A DNA stretch of 64,000 nucleotides, taken from JACQFZ01 sp041485885 (GTDB lineage: Bacteria; Pseudomonadota; Gammaproteobacteria; Acidiferrobacterales; Sulfurifustaceae). Both the position numbers and the translations under genes were made by a program. This document shows, piece by piece, positions 16,032-25,937 of this stretch. Where the stretch lies: the NCBI GenBank assembly GCA_041485885.1, contig JBGPKL010000012.1, forward strand, positions 1 through 64,000, read 5' to 3'. The stretch's first letter is position 1. Every line of letters starts with the position of its first letter. Under the pieces are notes generated by a model that was not told where the DNA came from, did not search any database, and worked only from the letters and a program-made list of their open reading frames with translations.

Positions 16032-19000
16032 GGCGTCGGTGCCTGGAGCGATCGTGCCGCGCCGCGCCGCCACTTGCGTTGCCACCAAAGCCGAAAGCGA
16101 TCTAAATAGAGATAAACGACGGGCGTGGTATAGAGCGTGAGCAATTGACTGACGATCAACCCGCCGATGATGGCAACGCCAAGCGGTCGGCGCAGTTCCG
16201 CGCCGTAACCGAAACTGACGGCGAGCGGGATCGCACCGAATAGCGCCGCCATCGTTGTCATCATGATCGGGCGAAAGCGCAGCACACATGCCTGGTAAAT
16301 CGCGTCACGCGCGCTCAAGCCTTGGCGGCGTTCCGCGTCGAGCGCGAAATCGATCATCAGGATCGCGTTCTTCTTGACGATGCCGATCAACAAAAACACG
16401 CCGATCAGTGTGATGATGCTGAATTCGATTCGGAACAACAGCAGCGTGAGCAGTGCGCCCACTCCGGCGGACGGCAGCGTGGAGAGGATCGTGATCGGAT
16501 GCACGCAGCTCTCATACAGTACGCCGAGCACGATATAAACCGTGAGCAACGCCGCCAGAATGAGCCACGGCTGGTTCTTGAGCGAATCTTGGAACGCGCG
16601 CGCGGTGCCTTGGAAGCTTCCGCGAATCGTGTTCGGCACGTGGATGCGAACCAATGCGTCGTCCACTACGCGTGTCGCCTCGGACAGCGATACGCCTTCG
16701 GCAAGGTTGAACGAGATCGTCGAGGCGACGAACTGACCCTGGTGCTGCACGCCGAGCGGCGTGTTGGTCGCCGTGTAGCGCGCGATCGCCGACAGCGGCA
16801 CTTGTGCGCCGTTCGGCGCGCTGACGTAAATGTTGTCGAGCGTCTCGGGCGACTGCCAGTATTGCGGCGCGGCTTCCATGACGACGCGATATTGATTGAG
16901 CGGCGCGTAGATCGTCGATACCTGGCGCTGGCCGAACGCGTCGTTCAACGTGGCATCGATTAGCCGCGGCGTGATGCCGAGGCGTGCCGCCGTGTCGCGA
17001 TCGATCGCGAGCGAGGTTTGCAGGCCTTTATCCTGCTGATCGGTGTTGACGTCCTCGAGCTCCGGGAGTTGCGATAGCGCGCGCCGGATGCGCGGCTCCC
17101 ACGCGCGCAGCTCCGCGAGGTCGTCGGCTTGCAGCGTGTATTGATACAGCGCGTTCGCTTGGCGGCCGCCGACGCGGATGTCTTGCACTGGATTCAGAAA
17201 TAGATTCGCGCCCGGCTCTTTCGCGAGCTTCACACGCAGCCGGGCGACCACTTGCGCAGCGGACTCGCCGCCCAGCGACAGCGGCTTTAGCGCCACGAAC
17301 ATCGAACCGCTGTTGCGCTGCCCGCCGCCGGTGAAGCCGACGACGTTCTCGACCGCCGGATCGGCGCGCACGATATCGATAAAATCGGCGAGCTTCTGGC
17401 GCATCGCTTGAAACGAAATGCTCTGATCCGCTTGAATAAAGCCGGCCAGGCGCCCGGTATCCTGCTGCGGAAAGAAACCCTTGGGCACGATGCCGTAAAG
17501 ATACACGTTCAAGCCGATGGTCGCCGCCAGCACGAGCATCATGAAAACGCCGTGGCGCAGCGCCCAGCCGAGACTTTTTTCGTAGCGGCGCAACGCGCCG
17601 TCGAACACGCGCTGGCTCCAGCGGCGCACGCGGCCGGGCGCGCGCTCCTTTTCCGGACGCAACAGCCGCGCGCACATCATCGGAGTCGTGGTGAGCGATA
17701 TGACGAGCGAAACCAAAATGGCGACGGACAACGTCACCGCGAACACCCGAAAGTAGCGACCGACGATACCGCCCATCAGCAAAATGGGAATAAATACCGC
17801 GATGAGAGACAGGCTCATCGACAGCACCGTAAACCCGACCTCGCGCGCTCCTTGCAGCGCGGCGGCGCGGCGCGGCACGCCCGCCTCGATGTGCCGCCGC
17901 ACGTTTTCCACGACGACGATGGCATCGTCGACGACGAAACCGGTCGCGACCGTGAGCGCCATGAGCGAGATGTTGTCGAGGCTGTAGCCGCATAAGTACA
18001 TGACGGCGAATGTGCCGATGAGCGATACCGGCACCGCCACGACCGGGATCAGCGTCGCGCGCGCGTCGTGCAGGAAAAACAGCACGACGAGCGCCACGAG
18101 AAATATAGAGATCGTCAACGCGGCTTCGACGTGGTGCAGCGAGGAGCGGATCGTGGCCGTGCGCTCCATCGTCACCTCAAGATCGATCGCCGCCGGGATC
18201 GCCGCGCGCAACGACGGCACAAGCCGCGTGACGCGATCCACCGTCTCGATGATGTTCGCGTTCGGCTGACGGCTGATGATGACGAGCACCGAGGGCTTGC
18301 CATTCGCGGAGCCGGCGTTACGCAGATCCTGCACCGAGTCGACGACGTCGGCGACGTCGGACAGCCGCACGGCGGCGCCGTTGCGGTACGCGACGATCAA
18401 CGGAAGATACTCCGCGGCGGTCGTCGCCTGATCGTTCGCCGCGATCTGCCAGTGACGCTCGCCGTCCTCAAGCGCGCCCTTCGGCCGATTGGCGTTCGCT
18501 TGCGCGATCGCGACACGCACGTCTTCGAGACCGATACCGTATTTGTTGAGCACCGGCGGGTTCAATTCGACGCGCACCGCGGGAAGCGAGCTGCCGCCGA
18601 TCTGCACTTGCCCGACGCCTTCCACCTGCGAAAGCTTCTGCGCGATGATGGTCGACGCGGCGTCGTACATCTGTCCCTGCGTCTTCGTGTCGGACGTGAG
18701 CGCGAGAATCATGATCGGCGCGTCGGCGGGATTCACTTTGCGGTACGTCGGATTGCTCGGCAGCCCCGAGGGCAAGAGCGTGCGTGCCGCGTTGATCGCC
18801 GCCTGCACGTCGCGCGCCGCGCCGTCGATGTCGCGGTCGAGATCGAACTGCAGCACGACGCGCGTCGAGCCGAGCGAGCTCGAGGACGTCATCTCGGTGA
18901 CGCCGGCGATGCGCCCGAGCGCGCGTTCGAGCGGCGTCGCCACCGTCGCCGCCATCGTCTCCGGGCTCGCGCCCGGCAACTGCGCTTGCACCGAGACGGT

Positions 19001-19129
19001 CGGAAAATCGACCTGCGGCAACGGCGACACCGGCAGCAACCGGAACGCGATGGCGCCGGCGAGCGCGATGCCGATCGTGAGCAGCGTCGTCGCCACCGGC
19101 CGATTGATGAAAAGCGCGGGGAAATTCAT
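16028..19129 (-). CDS. mdtC: RND multidrug efflux pump subunit, MdtC/MuxC type
   Basis: A 1033-residue inner-membrane proton/drug antiporter. It has twelve transmembrane helices with two large periplasmic loops; helix 4 carries TGFVVDDAIVVVENVRR, whose two Asp residues form the proton relay. It begins MNFPALFINRPVATTLLTIG and contains GFFPQQDTGRLAGFIQADQS, both typical of MdtC. The start at 19129 overlaps the mdtB stop by the ATGA arrangement. It is expected to form a heteromultimer with the MdtB-like pump. Confidence 0.92.
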   Translation of the reverse strand: MNFPALFINRPVATTLLTIGIALAGAIAFRLLPVSPLPQVDFPTVSVQAQLPGASPETMAATVATPLERALGRIAGVTEMTSSSSLGSTRVVLQFDLDRDIDGAARDVQAAINAARTLLPSGLPSNPTYRKVNPADAPIMILALTSDTKTQGQMYDAASTIIAQKLSQVEGVGQVQIGGSSLPAVRVELNPPVLNKYGIGLEDVRVAIAQANANRPKGALEDGERHWQIAANDQATTAAEYLPLIVAYRNGAAVRLSDVADVVDSVQDLRNAGSANGKPSVLVIISRQPNANIIETVDRVTRLVPSLRAAIPAAIDLEVTMERTATIRSSLHHVEAALTISIFLVALVVLFFLHDARATLIPVVAVPVSLIGTFAVMYLCGYSLDNISLMALTVATGFVVDDAIVVVENVRRHIEAGVPRRAAALQGAREVGFTVLSMSLSLIAVFIPILLMGGIVGRYFRVFAVTLSVAILVSLVISLTTTPMMCARLLRPEKERAPGRVRRWSQRVFDGALRRYEKSLGWALRHGVFMMLVLAATIGLNVYLYGIVPKGFFPQQDTGRLAGFIQADQSISFQAMRQKLADFIDIVRADPAVENVVGFTGGGQRNSGSMFVALKPLSLGGESAAQVVARLRVKLAKEPGANLFLNPVQDIRVGGRQANALYQYTLQADDLAELRAWEPRIRRALSQLPELEDVNTDQQDKGLQTSLAIDRDTAARLGITPRLIDATLNDAFGQRQVSTIYAPLNQYRVVMEAAPQYWQSPETLDNIYVSAPNGAQVPLSAIARYTATNTPLGVQHQGQFVASTISFNLAEGVSLSEATRVVDDALVRIHVPNTIRGSFQGTARAFQDSLKNQPWLILAALLTVYIVLGVLYESCVHPITILSTLPSAGVGALLTLLLFRIEFSIITLIGVFLLIGIVKKNAILMIDFALDAERRQGLSARDAIYQACVLRFRPIMMTTMAALFGAIPLAVSFGYGAELRRPLGVAIIGGLIVSQLLTLYTTPVVYLYLDRFRLWWQRKWRRGAARSLQAPTP

Positions 19130-22100
19130 ACGGGGGTCTGCGCTTTCCGGCGTGCGCGCCGGGAAGCGACACGGGTCGCCAGCCGATCGAACGCGAGATA
19201 AATCACCGGCGTGGTGAAGAGCGTCAACACCTGACTCACGATCAGGCCACCGACCATCGTGAGTCCGAGCGGATGGCGCAGCTCGGAACCCACACCCGAG
19301 CCGATCATGAGCGGCAGCGCGCCGAGCAGCGCCGCCATCGTCGTCATCAGGATCGGGCGGAAGCGCAGCAGGCACGCCTGATAAATCGCATCGCGCGGAC
19401 TCATGCCGTGGTGGCGCTCGGCGTCGAGCGCGAAATCGATCATGAGGATCGCGTTCTTCTTGACGATGCCGATCAAGAGAATGATGCCGATGATGGCGAT
19501 GAGCGAGAGATCATTGCCGGTCAGCATGAGCGCGAGGAGCGCGCCGACGCCGGCGGAAGGCAGCGTCGACAGAATCGTGACCGGGTGAATGAAACTCTCG
19601 TACAGCACACCGAGCACGATGTACATGGTGACGATCGCCGCGAGGATCAGCCACAGCTCGTTTGCGAGCGACGCACGAAACGCCGCCGACGCGCCTTGAA
19701 ACCGGATCTGCGCGCTGACGGGAAGACCGATATCCCGCGCCGCCGCATCGACCGCCTGTACGGCGTGGCTGAGCGACGCATGCGGCGCGAGATTGAACGA
19801 CACGGTTGCCGCCGGGAACTGCCCGAGATGATTGATGACGAGCGGGCTGGTGCGCTCGACGACGCGCGCGATCGAGGACAACGGCACCTGCCGCGCCGGC
19901 TGCCCGGGGACGGTGGTCGTCACATAAATTTGATTCAGCGCCGCGAGCCCTTGCTGAAACTCGGGCTTCACTTCGAGCACGACGCGATACTGATTCGTCT
20001 GCGTGAAGATCGTCGAGATAAGCCGCTGTCCGAAGGCGTTGTACAGCGCGTTGTCGACCGCCGCCGGCGTGATGCCGAGCCGGCTCGCGGTGGCCCGATC
20101 GATGTCGACGTACGCCTGCAATCCGCCCTCTTGAAGATCGGCGGCGACGTCGGCGAGCTCGACGCTTTGCTGCAACCGCTCGACGAGACGCGGTACCCAG
20201 TCGCTCAGCTCCCCCGCGTTCGCGTCCTCGACGGTGAATTGATATTGCGTGCGGCTCACCCGGTCCTCGATGGTGAGATCCTGCACCGGTTGCATGTAGA
20301 GCGAGATGCCAGGAACGTCGGCGAGCTTCGTTTGTAAACGACGAATGACCTCGGTCGCGGATGCATCTCGTTGCGCGAGCGGCTTCAGATTGATCAAAAA
20401 GCGGCCGCTATTGAGCGTCGCATTGGTACCGTCGACGCCGATGAAGGACGACAGGCTCGCGACCGCGGGATCTCTCAAAATCACTTGCGCCAGCGCTTGC
20501 TGGCGGTCGGCCATGGCGCTGAACGAAACGGTCGGCGACGCTTCCGAAATCCCCTGGATCGCGCCGGTATCCTGCACCGGGAAGAAGCCTTTCGGAATGA
20601 AAATGTAGAGCAGCACCGTGAGCACGAGCGTGGCGATCGCGACGGCGAGCGTCGCGCCCTGCCGGTCCAACACCCAGCGCAACATCTCGCCGTAACGCCG
20701 GATAATGCGATCGAAGATCTCGCCGCTCTTGCGATAGAAGCGGCTTTGGTCTTCCTTGCGTTGGTGCCGCAGTAGCCGCGCCGACATCATCGGCGTCAAC
20801 GTCAACGACACGACCGCGGAAATTAGGATCGACACCGCGAGCGTGATCGCGAACTCGCGAAACAGCCGCCCGACGACGTCGGCCATGAACAGCAGCGGAA
20901 TCAGCACCGCGATCAGCGAGAACGTGAGCGAGATGATGGTGAAGCCGATCTGCTCCGCGCCCTTGAGCGCCGCTTTGAACGGCGACTCACCGGCTTCGAC
21001 GTAGCGCGCGATGTTTTCGATCATCACGATCGCATCGTCGACCACGAAGCCGGTCGCGATGGTGAGCGCCATGAGCGTCAGGTTGTTGATGGAGAACCCG
21101 GCGAGATACATCACGCCGAACGTGCCGACCAGCGACAGCGGCACCGCCACGCTCGGGATGATGGTCGCCGAGACGCTCCGCAGGAACAGAAAAATCACCA
21201 TCACCACGAGTGCGACCGCGAGCAACAATTCGAATTGCACGTCGTGCACCGAGGCGCGGATGGTGATCGTGCGGTCGGTCAGCATCGCGACATCGACCGC
21301 CGCCGGCAGCGACGCTTGCAACTGCGGCAGGAGCTGCTTGATGCGGTTCACCGTTTGAATCACGTTCGCGCCCGGCTGACGCTGGATGTTCACGATGACC
21401 GCGGGTACCCGGTTCGCCCACGCCGCGAGCCGCGTGTTCTCGGCGCCATCGATGATGTCGGCGACGTCGATGAGCCGCACCGGCGAGCCGTTGCGGTACG
21501 CGAGGATCATGCTCTGGTATTCGTCGGCGGACTTGAGCTGATCGTTGGCGTCGATCGTGGACGCGCGCGTCGGTCCATCGAAGCTGCCCTTCGCCTGGTT
21601 CGTGTTGGCGTTGTTGATGGCGGTGCGCACGTCATCAAGCGACAGCCCGTATGCCGCGAGCGCGGTCGGGTTCGCCTGCACCCGCACGGCCGGGCGCTGT
21701 CCCCCGGCGAGGCTGACTAAACCGATGCCCGGCAGTTGCGACAACTTCGTGGCCAGGCGGGTATCGGCAAGATCGTAGAGCTTCGGCAGCGGCAACGTCT
21801 TCGACGTGAGCGCGAGCGTCACGATCGGCGTGTCGGCGGGATTGACCTTGTTATAGATGGGCGGCGTCGGCAAATCTTGCGGAAGAAAACTGCCCGAGGC
21901 GTTGATCGCCGCCTGGACTTCCTGTTCCGCCACGTCGAGCGAGAGGTTGAGCGAGAACTGCAGCGTGATCACCGAGGCGCCGCCGGAGCTGGTCGACGAC
22001 ATTTGGTTGAGCCCCGGCATCTGACCGAACTGGCGCTCGAGCGGCGCGGTGATCGAAGACGTCATCACCTCCGGACTCGCGCCGGGATAAAGCGTCACGA

Positions 22101-22239
22101 CCTGGATCGTCGGGTAGTCGACTTCGGGGAGCGCCGAGAGCGGCAACACGCGGTAGGCGACGATGCCGGCGAGCAGGATCGCAACCATCAGCAACGACGT
22201 CGCCACCGGTCGTAGAATGAAGGGACGCGATGGATTCAT
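19126..22239 (-). CDS. mdtB: RND multidrug efflux pump subunit, MdtB/MuxB type
   Basis: A 1037-residue HAE1-family RND transporter, length matching E. coli MdtB. It starts MNPSRPFILRPVATSLLMVA, has the proton-relay pair in TGFVVDDAIVMIENIARY and GFFPVQDTGAIQGISEASPT in the periplasmic loop. In MdtABC systems MdtB is the main proton-conducting partner. The ATG at 22239 is the family start. It is separated from mdtA by 124 bases containing a palindromic repeat, and is translationally coupled to mdtC. Confidence 0.93.
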   Translation of the reverse strand: MNPSRPFILRPVATSLLMVAILLAGIVAYRVLPLSALPEVDYPTIQVVTLYPGASPEVMTSSITAPLERQFGQMPGLNQMSSTSSGGASVITLQFSLNLSLDVAEQEVQAAINASGSFLPQDLPTPPIYNKVNPADTPIVTLALTSKTLPLPKLYDLADTRLATKLSQLPGIGLVSLAGGQRPAVRVQANPTALAAYGLSLDDVRTAINNANTNQAKGSFDGPTRASTIDANDQLKSADEYQSMILAYRNGSPVRLIDVADIIDGAENTRLAAWANRVPAVIVNIQRQPGANVIQTVNRIKQLLPQLQASLPAAVDVAMLTDRTITIRASVHDVQFELLLAVALVVMVIFLFLRSVSATIIPSVAVPLSLVGTFGVMYLAGFSINNLTLMALTIATGFVVDDAIVMIENIARYVEAGESPFKAALKGAEQIGFTIISLTFSLIAVLIPLLFMADVVGRLFREFAITLAVSILISAVVSLTLTPMMSARLLRHQRKEDQSRFYRKSGEIFDRIIRRYGEMLRWVLDRQGATLAVAIATLVLTVLLYIFIPKGFFPVQDTGAIQGISEASPTVSFSAMADRQQALAQVILRDPAVASLSSFIGVDGTNATLNSGRFLINLKPLAQRDASATEVIRRLQTKLADVPGISLYMQPVQDLTIEDRVSRTQYQFTVEDANAGELSDWVPRLVERLQQSVELADVAADLQEGGLQAYVDIDRATASRLGITPAAVDNALYNAFGQRLISTIFTQTNQYRVVLEVKPEFQQGLAALNQIYVTTTVPGQPARQVPLSSIARVVERTSPLVINHLGQFPAATVSFNLAPHASLSHAVQAVDAAARDIGLPVSAQIRFQGASAAFRASLANELWLILAAIVTMYIVLGVLYESFIHPVTILSTLPSAGVGALLALMLTGNDLSLIAIIGIILLIGIVKKNAILMIDFALDAERHHGMSPRDAIYQACLLRFRPILMTTMAALLGALPLMIGSGVGSELRHPLGLTMVGGLIVSQVLTLFTTPVIYLAFDRLATRVASRRARRKAQTPV

Positions 22240-22270
22240 CTCCAGCGTCCTTAAAAAACTCGACCGCGCT

Positions 22271-22319
22271 CCCTCATCCCTTCCTTTCTCCCTTCGGAAG
22301 AGGGGTTGGGGTGAGGGAG
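22271..22319. repeat. CCCTCTCCC palindromic repeat, degenerate copy
   Basis: CTCCCTTCGGAAGAG-type hairpin followed by GGGTTGGGGTGAGGG, recognisably the 8004/58632 family but with more mismatches. It sits inside the efflux operon between mdtA and mdtB, where it could stabilise or process the transcript. Confidence 0.6.
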
Positions 22320-22363
22320 AGCGGCAGCGACCTTTGTCATCGTCTCGCGATGGACCGGAAACA

Positions 22364-23680
22364 TTACGATTGCGGTCCGCCGGGCTGTCCGCCTTCGGCG
22401 CGCCGGCGGCGGCGCTCGCCTCGCGGTGGGCCGTCACCGCTCGCCGCATCACCCGCGCGCGGCGCGGCTGCCGCATCCGCGCCGCGTCCATCGCTCGCGA
22501 TTAATTGGACTTTGCCGCCTTCGCGCAATTTGTCGACGCCGTCCACGACGACCCATTCGCCGGCCGCGACGCCTTCGGTAAGGGCGGTCTTCTCGCCTTG
22601 CATCGGTCCAGCTTTCACCGGGCGCACCGTCACCGACTGATCTTCCTTCACGACGAACACGAACGTCCCTTGCGTGCCGCGCTGAATCGCCGCGGTCGGG
22701 ACCAGCGTCGCGTCGCGCAACACATCGACGAGCAAGCGCACGTTGACGAATTGGTTCGGGAAGAGCGCGTTGTCCCGGTTTGGGAACTCGGCTTTGAGCT
22801 TGACCGTGCCGGTCGTCGTGTCGATCTGGTTGTCGATCGCGACTAATTTCCCGCTTGCGAGCTTCGCCTTCTGATCGCGGTCGTAGGCTTCGACCGGTAT
22901 GGTCTCGCCCGATTGCAGCCGCTTCATCACGCTCGGCACTTTGTCCTCGGACAGCGTGAAGAGCACGGTGATCGGCTGCAACTGCGTGATGACAACGAGG
23001 CCGTTCGTATCGGACGCGCGCACCATGTTGCCCGGGTCGACCTGACGCAGGCCGACGCGGCCGTCACTCGGCGCGGTGACGCGGCAGTAGCTCAGCTGCA
23101 GCTTGGCATTGTCCACCTGGCCCTGATCGGACTCGACCGCGCCTTGATACTGGTGCACCAGCGACTCTTGCGTGTCGCGCTGCTGTTTGGAAATCGAATC
23201 CTGCGTGTACAGCGTGTTGTATCGTTCGAGATCGCGCTGCGCGTTCTTGAGCAGCGCCTGGTCGCGCGCGAGCTGGCCCATCGCTTGCGCCAGTTGCACT
23301 TCGAACGGGCGCGGATCGATCTCGGCGAGCAGCGCTCCCGACTTGACCAATTGGCCTTCACGGAAATCGACCTTTATGAGCTGACCGTCGACGCGCGATC
23401 GTACGGTCACCACGTTACGTGGCGTCGCCGTACCGAGAGCCGTGAGGTAAACGTCGAGGCTGCCCTTAACCACCGGCGCGGCCGAAACCGGTAGCGGACG
23501 ATTGCGTGCGTCTGCGCGAACACCAGCCGGTGTGCCGGGCATCAGCGCCCACCACGCGACGCCGGCCACCACGACGAGAACGGCAACAATCCAAATCCAG
23601 CGCTGCGGTAGGCGCAAAGACGCGACGAGGCGATGACGCAGCACGCGTTTGTAAGTGTCGGATAGCATCGGCTCGGCCAT
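22364..23680 (-). CDS. mdtA: RND efflux periplasmic adaptor, MdtA/MuxA type
   Basis: A 438-residue membrane-fusion protein. One N-terminal helix (WIWIVAVLVVVAGVAWWAL) anchors it. Split lipoyl motifs (RSRVDGQLIKVDFREGQLV and YCRVTAPSDGRVGLRQVDPG), an alpha-hairpin and beta-barrel domains follow. It bridges the RND pumps and the outer-membrane channel. The ATG at 23680 is chosen; the frame runs 30 residues further up without conservation. The last ~45 residues are an Ala/Gly/Arg/Pro-rich tail beyond the family core. It is the first gene of the efflux operon. Confidence 0.91.
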   Translation of the reverse strand: MAEPMLSDTYKRVLRHRLVASLRLPQRWIWIVAVLVVVAGVAWWALMPGTPAGVRADARNRPLPVSAAPVVKGSLDVYLTALGTATPRNVVTVRSRVDGQLIKVDFREGQLVKSGALLAEIDPRPFEVQLAQAMGQLARDQALLKNAQRDLERYNTLYTQDSISKQQRDTQESLVHQYQGAVESDQGQVDNAKLQLSYCRVTAPSDGRVGLRQVDPGNMVRASDTNGLVVITQLQPITVLFTLSEDKVPSVMKRLQSGETIPVEAYDRDQKAKLASGKLVAIDNQIDTTTGTVKLKAEFPNRDNALFPNQFVNVRLLVDVLRDATLVPTAAIQRGTQGTFVFVVKEDQSVTVRPVKAGPMQGEKTALTEGVAAGEWVVVDGVDKLREGGKVQLIASDGRGADAAAAPRAGDAASGDGPPRGERRRRRAEGGQPGGPQS

Positions 23681-24057
23681 TTGCTGACTCGTTAATATGC
23701 GATTGAACTGACGAATCGATGCCGGCGTTGGGAATCGATACAAAAGGTCGCGAGAGACCGCCCGCGCCACCCATCTCTTTTTCTACCCGCGTCTGCGATG
23801 GAACAGAGCCCCGTCCTATGTGAGCGCGGTCTCCGGGACTGCCTATCCGGATATTCCTTGACGACGGGCATGCAACCACCGTTGGCCGGCATCGATCGGT
23901 TTGACGGTATCATAGCGTTAGTTATGCGCGCGACCCTGTTTGACATGACGACGGTATTGTTGGATGAGCCGAAACGCGAGACATGGGAAAGAAAACGCGC
24001 GAATTCAGACCCCGTTGACCTGCGCCGGAGGTAAACTGCTCCGTCGGTACTGACGCT
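23681..24057. other. Intergenic region between divergent mdtA and DUF482 genes
   Basis: The stretch of 377 bases separates two divergent transcription units and should contain both promoters. A 78-codon plus-strand frame (23798-24034) has no family resemblance and no good ribosome-binding site. No regulator gene for the efflux pump lies here, and no operator palindrome was evident. Confidence 0.5.
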
Positions 24058-25218
24058 ATGCGTGTAACTGCACTGCCAAACTTAGAGTCCGTGCCACCCG
24101 ACCAGTGGAACCTGCTGGCGGGGGATGACCCCTTTTTGCAGCACGAGTTTCTGCTCGCGCTTGAGCGCGCGGGATGTGTCGGCGGGGACAGCGGATGGGA
24201 GCCGCGTCACATCGCTCTCCATGCCGAAGGCTCCTCGCGCCTGATCGGCGCGGTGCCGCTTTATCTCAAACACCACTCTTATGGGGAGTATGTCTTCGAC
24301 TGGGCCTGGGCGGACGCGTACGTCCGTAGCGGACGCGAGTACTATCCGAAGCTCGTCGCCGCCGTGCCGTTCACTCCGGCCACGGGCAAACGATTGCTCG
24401 TCGCCGATACGGATCGCGACGAAGTCGCCGCGCTGCTGATAGAGGCGACGCGGGAGGTGGCCGACGCCACGGGCGCCTCTTCGCTGCACTGGCTTTTCCC
24501 CGCGGCGACCGATCTCGACCTTTTGACGAAGCACGATCTGCTCGCGCGCACCGGCTGTCAGTTTCATTGGTCCAACCCCGGCTATAGCGACTTTGAAGAT
24601 TTTCTAAGCGGGATGACGGCGCATAAGCGCTACAACATCCGGCGCGAGCGCAGACGCGTGCGCGAAGCGGACGTCACCGCCGAGGTGCTGCAGGGCGCGG
24701 CGATCTCGAGCGAGCTGTGGGACGTGTGTTACCGGTTCTATCGCGCGACGATTCGCGCGCACGGCGGGATCGCGTACTTGACGCGGGAGTTCTTTCACAT
24801 GATCGGCGAGACCATGGCTAACCATACGGTGCTCGTCGTCGCCAGACAGAAGCGCGAATACGTCGGGATGGCTTTCGGATTGCGCAACGCGCATACGTAC
24901 TACGGCCGCTACTGGGGCGGCCGGCCGGACATCCCGGGACTGCATTTCGAAACCTGTTACTACGCGCCGATCGAATACTGCATCGCGCAACGCATCGGGC
25001 GCTACGAAGCCGGCGCGCAAGGCGCGCACAAGCTCGCGCGCGGCTTCGTGCCGACGCCGACCTATTCGGCGCATTGGCTGCGCGATCCGATGCTGCGCCG
25101 CGCCGTCGCCGATTTTCTGAAACGCGAGCACGGAAGCGTCGGTCAGTACATGGACGAGCTGAGCGAGCATTCACCGTTCCGCCGGCCGGCGATTTCGCCC
25201 CGCGCGAGTCGGAATTGA
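24058..25218 (+). CDS. DUF482 (FemAB/GNAT-like) transferase
   Basis: A 386-residue protein of the DUF482 family, which has the duplicated GNAT-like fold of FemAB peptidyltransferases. Motifs include FLQHEFLLALERAGCVG near the start, the basic HKRYNIRRERRRVRE, and YYGRYWGGRPDIPGLHFETCYY followed by FVPTPTYSAHW. Its TGA overlaps the probable TTG start of aat, so it is the first gene of a DUF482-aat-bpt unit. The acceptor and donor are unknown. The context suggests N-terminal amino-acid or acyl transfer, but that is inference. Confidence 0.83.
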   Translation: MRVTALPNLESVPPDQWNLLAGDDPFLQHEFLLALERAGCVGGDSGWEPRHIALHAEGSSRLIGAVPLYLKHHSYGEYVFDWAWADAYVRSGREYYPKLVAAVPFTPATGKRLLVADTDRDEVAALLIEATREVADATGASSLHWLFPAATDLDLLTKHDLLARTGCQFHWSNPGYSDFEDFLSGMTAHKRYNIRRERRRVREADVTAEVLQGAAISSELWDVCYRFYRATIRAHGGIAYLTREFFHMIGETMANHTVLVVARQKREYVGMAFGLRNAHTYYGRYWGGRPDIPGLHFETCYYAPIEYCIAQRIGRYEAGAQGAHKLARGFVPTPTYSAHWLRDPMLRRAVADFLKREHGSVGQYMDELSEHSPFRRPAISPRASRN

Positions 25219-25928
25219 CCGTGCATCTGCTGAATCCCGGCGTGAAGGACATTCGCTTTCCTCCCGTCGAGCTGGCGTCGCGCGAGGGGCTGCTGGCGGT
25301 CGGCGGGGACTTGAGCGTCGCGCGTCTGCTCGAAGCGTATCGCCACGGCATCTTTCCTTGGTACAACGACGGCCAGCCGATACTTTGGTGGAGCCCCGAT
25401 CCGCGCACGGTGTTGTTGCCCGATCGACTGAAGGTCAGCCGCAGCCTGCGCAAGAACGCACGGTCGGGAAAGTTTTGCGTGACCTTCGATCGATGCGTGG
25501 CCGAGGTGATGCGCGCCTGCGCCGGACCAAGACGCAAACAGCCGAACGGCGGGACCTGGATCAGCTCGGCGATGATCGACGCTTACGTGGAGCTGCATCG
25601 TGGAGGTCACGCCCACTCGGTCGAGACGTGGCAGAACGATCGCCTCGTCGGCGGACTCTACGGTGTCGCGCTGGGCGGCGCGTTCTTCGGCGAATCCATG
25701 TTCAGCCACGTCCCGGACGCTTCCAAGGTCGCGCTGCTTTATGCCGCGCGGCAATTGGAACGGTGGAGTTACGCCTTTATCGACTGTCAACTCCCCTCGG
25801 CACACCTGGAACGGATGGGCGCGCAATCCATCCCGCGCAAGGTTTATCTCGCGTTGCTGAGGGCAGCGCTCGAGCGGCACGGACACCCGCCGCCGTGGCA
25901 CTTTGACAGCGATCTGGCCATCGGTTAG
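25215..25928 (+). CDS. aat: Leucyl/phenylalanyl-tRNA--protein transferase
   Basis: A ~237-residue enzyme that adds Leu or Phe from aminoacyl-tRNA to N-terminal Arg or Lys, creating N-degrons for ClpS-ClpAP. The family core is clear: GLLAVGGDLSVARLLEAYR, GIFPWYND, ILWWSPDPRTVL, GESMFSHVPDASKVAL and FIDCQLPSAHLERMGA. No ATG fits. The TTG at 25215, overlapping the DUF482 stop (TTGA), or the GTG at 25221 would give the expected length. Bpt follows after nine bases. Confidence 0.94.
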   Translation: MTVHLLNPGVKDIRFPPVELASREGLLAVGGDLSVARLLEAYRHGIFPWYNDGQPILWWSPDPRTVLLPDRLKVSRSLRKNARSGKFCVTFDRCVAEVMRACAGPRRKQPNGGTWISSAMIDAYVELHRGGHAHSVETWQNDRLVGGLYGVALGGAFFGESMFSHVPDASKVALLYAARQLERWSYAFIDCQLPSAHLERMGAQSIPRKVYLALLRAALERHGHPPPWHFDSDLAIG

Positions 25929-25937
25929 CGTCTTCCC

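Noticed and set aside
23798..24034. 78-codon plus-strand frame before DUF482
   Set aside because: No Shine-Dalgarno, no family resemblance, and it lies in a divergent promoter region.
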